A DNA stretch of 12,602 nt from DASVCS01 sp036381495 (GTDB lineage Bacteria; Gemmatimonadota; Gemmatimonadetes; Longimicrobiales; RSA9). The stretch spans positions 1-12,602 of the forward strand of contig DASVCS010000038.1 of NCBI GenBank assembly GCA_036381495.1. The letters run 5' to 3'. Positions 6,866 to 12,602 of this stretch are shown here, piece by piece (position 1 is the first letter of the stretch; each line of letters starts with the position of its first letter). Under the pieces are notes generated by a model. The model saw only the letters and a list, made by a program, of their open reading frames with translations, was not told where the DNA came from and did no database searches. A program made the position numbers and the translations under genes.

Positions 6866-7971
6866 CTACGCGCCGCGGCGGAGCCGATACATGGCCACGT
6901 GCTGCTCGCCGGACTCATCCTGGTACGCGCCGAGGATGTAGTCGCGACCCACCTCGAAGACCTCGAGCGCGACCGGAAGACGCACATCTCCGAGGATCCG
7001 GCCGTCCGGCGCGATCGCGCGCAGCATCGTCGGCTCCGCCGGCCCCGAGGTGACGACCCAGAGCGTGCCGGCCGGATCCCCGAAGAGCCCGAAGTACGGC
7101 GGCATGAGCTCGGGCATGGGGATCTCGAGCAGCATGCGCCTCATGGACTGTTGGTCACCGCGCCCCGGGAAGGGCCGCACCATGACATCGATCGCCCGCT
7201 CGTAGTCGGGCCGGGTGGGCGCGCGGGCGGGGATCCCGACCGCGAGCGTGGTCAGGCGCCGGCCGTCGAGCCCGTAGACGTCGACGGACGCCGAGTCCGC
7301 CGTGCCCACGTACACGCGGTCGTCGGTCATCGCCAGTTGTGTGACCCGGCCGAGCGGGCGGAACTCGCCCAACGGCATCTCCCCGAGAGAGCGGATCGTG
7401 TCGCCCTGCGCATCCAACAGCCAGAGCTGTGATGCGTACCGAATGGCCCATCTCTCGGGGCCGAACCGCGTGGCGTTGGACTGCCCCATGAAGGCGGCGA
7501 ACGTGCCGCGCCGCGAGCACCGGACCATGGTCGGACTCCCCGGGAACTGCGCCATCCTGGCCATGCCGCCGGCCGGGTCGATGACTGCCATACGACTCAG
7601 AGACGCATCCCAGACGAAGACCGAGTCGGCCCCGCACCGCCCGAGCCACGTCGGACTCTGGAACTCACCCGGCCCCCCGCCCCGCCGCCCGACCTTGCGG
7701 ATCAGCCGGCCCGCGGGATCGAAGAAGCGAACCGCCGCGTCGTACACGTCCGCGATGGCGATCACGCCGCTGGAGAGCCGCACGCCCGATCCGGCGAGGA
7801 GGAAGGCCGCCGAGTCGGGGTCACCGTGCCCGCGATGTCGAGCAACGGCACGGAGTCGGCCGCCAGACCCGCTTCCGCGGCGCCACTGGCCGGTGCGCCG
7901 CTCCCCGGCCCGTCCGGGGAACACGCGAGTACGACAACGAGCGAGGGGCACAGAATCGTTCGCGACCTCAT
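6866..7971 (-). pseudogene. 6-bladed beta-propeller lipoprotein, split by a one-base frameshift near its N-terminus
   Basis: The ATG at 7971-7969 gives a lipoprotein signal, MRSRTILCPSLVVVLAC, with lipobox VLAC (Cys17), then a Gly/Ser/Ala linker and ADSVPLLDIAGT. The continuing propeller, DSAAFLLAGSGVRLSSG onward, is in another frame, and the two join at bases about 7817-7827 beside a CCCC run. Adding one base there restores a single frame and about 368 residues. The second frame holds the hallmark VGRRGGGPGEF turn after RFFDPAGRLIRK, followed by blades such as DSVFVWDASLSRMAVIDPAG and DDRVYVGTADSASVDVYGLD, ending YRLRRGA. This is the NHL-like 6-bladed propeller type common as lipoproteins in Gemmatimonadota and Bacteroidota; roles are unknown. 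No clear Shine-Dalgarno precedes the ATG. The long second frame keeps strong third-position GC, so the gene is either very recently broken or intact with an indel error. Confidence 0.78.
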
Positions 7972-8283
7972 GATGATGTAGCGGTTTCGAAGTCGACGAT
8001 GGGACGACCGGAAGATGGGCGGCTCCGCTACGTGCGCGGTGCCGGGCCGCCGCACGAAAAATCAGGGCGGCCGCCATCGGAGCGCCCCATGGATGCGACG
8101 GCGGCGCGACCGGCGCAAGGCTCTCGTGTCGCGGCCCGGCATCGCGCCTCCACGCCCGCCGCCGTCGTCCTCCCGACCTTGACCGCGGCCGGGGACCCGG
8201 ATATCCTATTCGGGCAAACAGCTACGGCGCGCCCGCGCGCGCCCCGAACCCGACAACCCATCGCTTCCGGTCGAAGGGCCTTC
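7972..8283. other. Divergent intergenic region
   Basis: This 312-base stretch separates the minus-strand lipoprotein from the plus-strand secreted ORF. The only clear signal is the plus-strand promoter at 8179-8207. Open frames across it lack start signals and recognisable protein features. No promoter for the minus-strand lipoprotein gene could be made out. Confidence 0.5.
8179..8207 (+). promoter_or_regulatory. Sigma-70-like promoter
   Basis: TTGACC (8179-8184) and TATCCT (8202-8207) are spaced by exactly 17 bases, five and four matches to the consensus. Transcription would begin near 8214, 70 bases before the TTG start at 8284. It may also serve the small membrane protein and the pyrophosphatase downstream, as no better promoter is seen between them. 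Confidence 0.5.
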
Positions 8284-8724
8284 TTGCCGACCCTGCGCCG
8301 CGCCCCGCTGCCGTTCGTATTGCTCCTCCCGGTCATCCTCGGCCTGGCGGGCGCCGCGCGCGCGGCCGGCGGCGATTCCCACACGGACGCCGTCACGACC
8401 GAACTCCCCGGCCACGTGGAGCTGGAACGCGGCTACTTCCCTCTGGCGCACGTTTGTCTCGGCAGTGCCGGCGTCGTGGTATCGTTCTCGACCGTGCGGG
8501 ACACGCAGTCACTCCGGTCCGCTGCCGGTCCGGTCCGATACCGGCACACACCCGATCCGCACGGGCGGGCGCTGCTGTCGCGGGCGAGCCGGGCACAGAG
8601 CATGGAGTTGGCGCGGCTCGATTTCGCGAGCGCGCTCGACGCCGCACGGGCCGGCCATCGGTCGGTCCACTCGACTACACTCCCACCGCCTCACGGTGTG
8701 TCGCGGCTGTGTGGAGCGGGATGA
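8284..8724 (+). CDS. Putative small secreted protein (TTG start)
   Basis: No ATG or GTG fits, but a TTG at 8284 is preceded by GAAGGG five bases upstream and lies 70 bases after a good promoter. It yields 146 residues beginning with a convincing signal peptide: TLRR, then LPFVLLLPVILGLAGA and a likely cleavage near ARA-AG. The mature part includes ELPGHVELERGYFPLAHVCL; I recognise no family. Third-position GC is high through the first half and falls in the second half, where the sequence looks less protein-like, so the real gene may be shorter or disrupted. A longer reading from an ATG at 7999 or 8091 has no signal-like start. A small GGGAT/ATCCC hairpin (8718-8730) overlaps the stop. The signal peptide, site spacing and promoter are seen; the existence of the protein is inference. 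Confidence 0.4.
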   Translation: MPTLRRAPLPFVLLLPVILGLAGAARAAGGDSHTDAVTTELPGHVELERGYFPLAHVCLGSAGVVVSFSTVRDTQSLRSAAGPVRYRHTPDPHGRALLSRASRAQSMELARLDFASALDAARAGHRSVHSTTLPPPHGVSRLCGAG

Positions 8725-8820
8725 GATCCCGTTCGCACGGTGGCGGAGCCGCCGCGCCTTCGAAGCAAGCGCGGCGGGTGTCCTCGTGCAGGTCGACACC
8801 GTATGTTCTGGAGGCGTTCG

Positions 8821-9039
8821 ATGTTATCGTCTTTTGCAGGCGACCCTCGGGCCGAACCCGGCGTGTTGCGCGCGGCGTTCGATCCGTTGTTCGCCGTCTT
8901 CGTCGTCGCCATGATCGCGGCACTTGCCGTGATCGTGGCCGTTCTAAAGCCGAAATCGGAGGGACCGGATTCGGGCGACGGGGCTCCGGGAGGAGATCCG
9001 TCCGGAAGGCACCGCGGGCGAAGGGCTGACCAGGGATGA
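8821..9039 (+). CDS. Small single-helix membrane protein upstream of the pyrophosphatase, possibly frameshifted at its C-terminus
   Basis: A GGAGG at 8810-8814 lies six bases before the ATG at 8821, one of the best ribosome sites in the window. The 72-residue product has one strong transmembrane helix, LFAVFVVAMIAALAVIVAVL, followed by the basic/acidic KPKSEGPDSGD. The in-frame tail after that (GAPGGDPSGRHRGRR...) has poor third-position GC. Shifting frame at the GGGG run near 8978-8983 gives a more protein-like tail, REEIRPEGTAGEGLTRDEHA then LDPDIRRILGL, ending with TAA at 9125-9127, only 10 bases before the pyrophosphatase ATG. That version would be about 101 residues. I do not recognise the family. 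Its close placement suggests co-expression with the pump, possibly as an accessory membrane protein, but this is inference. Confidence 0.6.
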   Translation: MLSSFAGDPRAEPGVLRAAFDPLFAVFVVAMIAALAVIVAVLKPKSEGPDSGDGAPGGDPSGRHRGRRADQG

Positions 9040-9137
9040 ACACGCGCTCGATCCCGACATCCGGAGAATCCTCGGGCTTGGATGCGGCGGCCGCACCTCC
9101 GGCCGAAACGTGACTTCTTCAGGATAACCGTGAAACC

Positions 9138-11570
<2,433 letters not shown>

Positions 11571-11617
11571 GCCGCGAGGTCGCACGCGACCCGATGATCG
11601 ACGGACCCGCGCGAACC

Positions 11618-11653
11618 GCTCCGGGGCGCGGATCTGGCTGTGCGCCCCGGAGC
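11618..11653 (+). terminator. Strong stem-loop after the pyrophosphatase gene
   Basis: GCTCCGGGGCGC (11618-11629) pairs perfectly with GCGCCCCGGAGC (11642-11653) across a 12-base loop, 48 bases after the pyrophosphatase stop. The stem is very stable but has no following T-run, as is usual for GC-rich genomes. It may end or stabilise the transcript. Confidence 0.6.
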
Positions 11654-11663
11654 AGGGCAGCCG

Positions 11664-11700
11664 TGTACGGGGTACAGCGGGCGGCCGGTACGCCGCCCGC
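11664..11700 (+). repeat. Second and third tandem hairpins in the same gap
   Basis: TGTAC/GTACA with a three-base loop (11664-11676) is directly followed by GCGGGCGGC/GCCGCCCGC with a six-base loop (11677-11700). Together with the stem at 11618-11653 they fill most of the 176-base gap before the DedA gene. Either of these two could be a terminator or an RNA-stability element. Confidence 0.55.
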
Positions 11701-11746
11701 GGCACGGCTCGGCGGCCCCATTGGCTTCGACCTCTGACGTCACGGT

Positions 11747-12388
11747 GTGAAATTGGGTGACCTGCTCGAATGGATCCTTCACGTCGATCGCCACCTCGGC
11801 GCACTGGTCGCGGCGTATCGGGGCGGTGCCTACGCCATCCTCGCCGCCGTCATCTTCGCCGAGACGGGGCTGGTGGTGACGCCGTTCCTGCCCGGCGATT
11901 CGTTGCTCTTCGCGGCCGGCGCGCTGGCGGCCGACGGCTCGTTCGGCCTGCACTGGCTGATCCTGCTCCTCGGCGCCGCCGCGGTCGGGGGGGATGCGGT
12001 CAATTACGCGGTCGGCGCCGCCACCCGCCAGCGTGTGGTCGGACCGCGCCGCTGGATCCGACCCGAGCACCTCGAACGGACCCGGCGCTTCTACGACCGC
12101 TACGGCGCCAAGACGATCGTGCTCGCACGCTTCGTCCCGATCGTCCGCACCTTCGCACCCTTCCTCGCCGGTGCCTCCGGAATGCAGTATCGCCGCTTCG
12201 CCGTTTACAACGTGTTCGGCGGCGTGCTCTGGGTCACGACGATGACCGGCGCGGGCTACCTCTTCGGCAACCTGCCGGTGGTCGAGGAGCACTTCAGCCT
12301 CGTCGTGCTCGCGATCATCGCGATCTCACTCATCCCGGCCGTCGTCGGATGGTCGCGTGAGCGACGCCACGCCGGACCCACGGCGTGA
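11747..12388 (+). CDS. DedA-family (VTT domain) membrane protein
   Basis: DedA proteins are inner-membrane proteins; some family members return undecaprenyl phosphate or phosphatidylethanolamine across the membrane and support envelope integrity and proton-motive-force balance. The 213-residue length is normal. The motif run is typical: FAETGLVVTPFLPGDSLLF with Glu39 and Asp51, then YGAKTIVLARFVPIVRTFAP with Arg128 and Arg134, and FLAGASGMQYRRFAVYNVFG. A last hydrophobic helix (LVVLAIIAISLIPAVVGW) precedes a short basic tail. The start is GTG 11747, giving MKLGDLLEW; no good Shine-Dalgarno is seen and TTG 11753 is possible. The MaoC-like gene begins 40 bases after its stop on the same strand. 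The specific lipid cannot be told from sequence. Confidence 0.93.
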   Translation: MKLGDLLEWILHVDRHLGALVAAYRGGAYAILAAVIFAETGLVVTPFLPGDSLLFAAGALAADGSFGLHWLILLLGAAAVGGDAVNYAVGAATRQRVVGPRRWIRPEHLERTRRFYDRYGAKTIVLARFVPIVRTFAPFLAGASGMQYRRFAVYNVFGGVLWVTTMTGAGYLFGNLPVVEEHFSLVVLAIIAISLIPAVVGWSRERRHAGPTA

Positions 12389-12428
12389 CGCGGCCGGAGA
12401 CTCACGCCGCGAACCCGGGCAGGCAACG

Positions 12429-12602
12429 ATGACCGACCAACCGAGACCGCCGGCATGGCCGAACGGCCCTCCGCGCATCGGCGCACGCGCGGAGCGGACA
12501 CGCCGCATCACGCCCGAAGACATCGTCCGCTTCACCGAGATCAGCGGGGACAGGAACCCGCTCCACTACGACGAGGCGGTCGCGCGCGCCTCGCCGTTCG
12601 GC
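12429..12602 (+). CDS. MaoC-like (hot-dog) dehydratase, N-terminal part
   Basis: The frame from ATG 12429, preceded by an AGG-containing site, stays open for 58 codons to the window edge. After a Pro/Arg-rich start it has ITPEDIVRFTEISGDRNPLH followed by YDEAVARASPFG. This matches the hydratase-2 motif of MaoC/PhaJ-type (R)-specific enoyl-CoA hydratases, with the catalytic Asp41 and His46 and the Asn43 between them. Such enzymes hydrate enoyl-CoA or related thioesters in the cytoplasm; substrate cannot be inferred. It follows the DedA gene by 40 bases, so it could share its transcript, although no functional link is obvious. Confidence 0.85.
   Translation, partial: MTDQPRPPAWPNGPPRIGARAERTRRITPEDIVRFTEISGDRNPLHYDEAVARASPFG

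Noticed and set aside
8055..8095. Possible minus-strand terminator (GGCGGCCGCC followed by a T5 run)
   Set aside because: No minus-strand gene lies upstream to be terminated, and the stem has no proper loop.
9036..9113. 25-codon ORF with ATGA overlap to the stop at 9037-9039
   Set aside because: The start overlap is neat, but the peptide is Ala/Pro/Ser-rich with no features, and a different frame over the same bases has better codon usage and looks like the tail of the membrane protein.
11735..11742. TGACGTCA palindrome before the DedA start
   Set aside because: An eight-base palindrome is common by chance, and no second copy or link to regulation was seen.

Overview
The window is about 12.6 kb of very GC-rich DNA with strong G/C preference at third codon positions. 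The gene content suggests a soil- or sediment-type Gram-negative bacterium, most likely Gemmatimonadota or a relative. Reasons are several exported beta-propeller proteins, a divergent membrane pyrophosphatase, an ECF sigma factor and a lipoprotein of the '6-bladed propeller' type. This assignment is inference from gene style, not a match to a known genome. I see no tRNA, rRNA, CRISPR array or insertion sequence.

Left part (1-1172, minus strand): the N-terminus of an exported 6-bladed propeller protein runs off the left edge. Upstream of it on the same strand lies an ECF sigma factor whose sigma-2 and sigma-4 halves are in different frames. Then comes a 279-base divergent intergenic region with weak promoter candidates in both directions.

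Centre left (1173-6733, plus strand): three tightly packed genes, probably one operon, encode three unrelated families of exported beta-propeller. The first is an 809-residue double propeller (seven FG-GAP repeats plus a 'choice-of-anchor B' LVIVD domain with a regular set of histidines). The second is a YVTN/YncE-like protein. The third is a lipoprotein with ten Asp-rich VCBS/FG-GAP repeats. A G-rich hexanucleotide array lies at the start of the second gene, and a 26-bp perfect palindrome lies at the junction of the second and third. The proteins look like a surface or periplasmic scaffold or enzyme set, but no substrate can be named from sequence.

Centre right (6734-8283): a hairpin-bearing gap separates the operon from a convergent minus-strand 6-bladed-propeller lipoprotein, also split by a one-base frameshift. 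A 312-base divergent region follows, with a good sigma-70-like promoter at 8179-8207.

Right part (8284-12602, plus strand): a small putative secreted protein (TTG start) and a small one-helix membrane protein (possibly frameshifted) precede a K+-independent-type, divergent membrane pyrophosphatase (ion pump driven by PPi). Three tandem stem-loops follow, then a DedA-family membrane protein and the first 58 codons of a MaoC-like hydratase that runs off the right edge.

Five of the ten recognisable coding units are propellers. Three genes show apparent frameshifts at or beside runs of four G/C. Whether these are real lesions or indel errors cannot be settled from the sequence alone.
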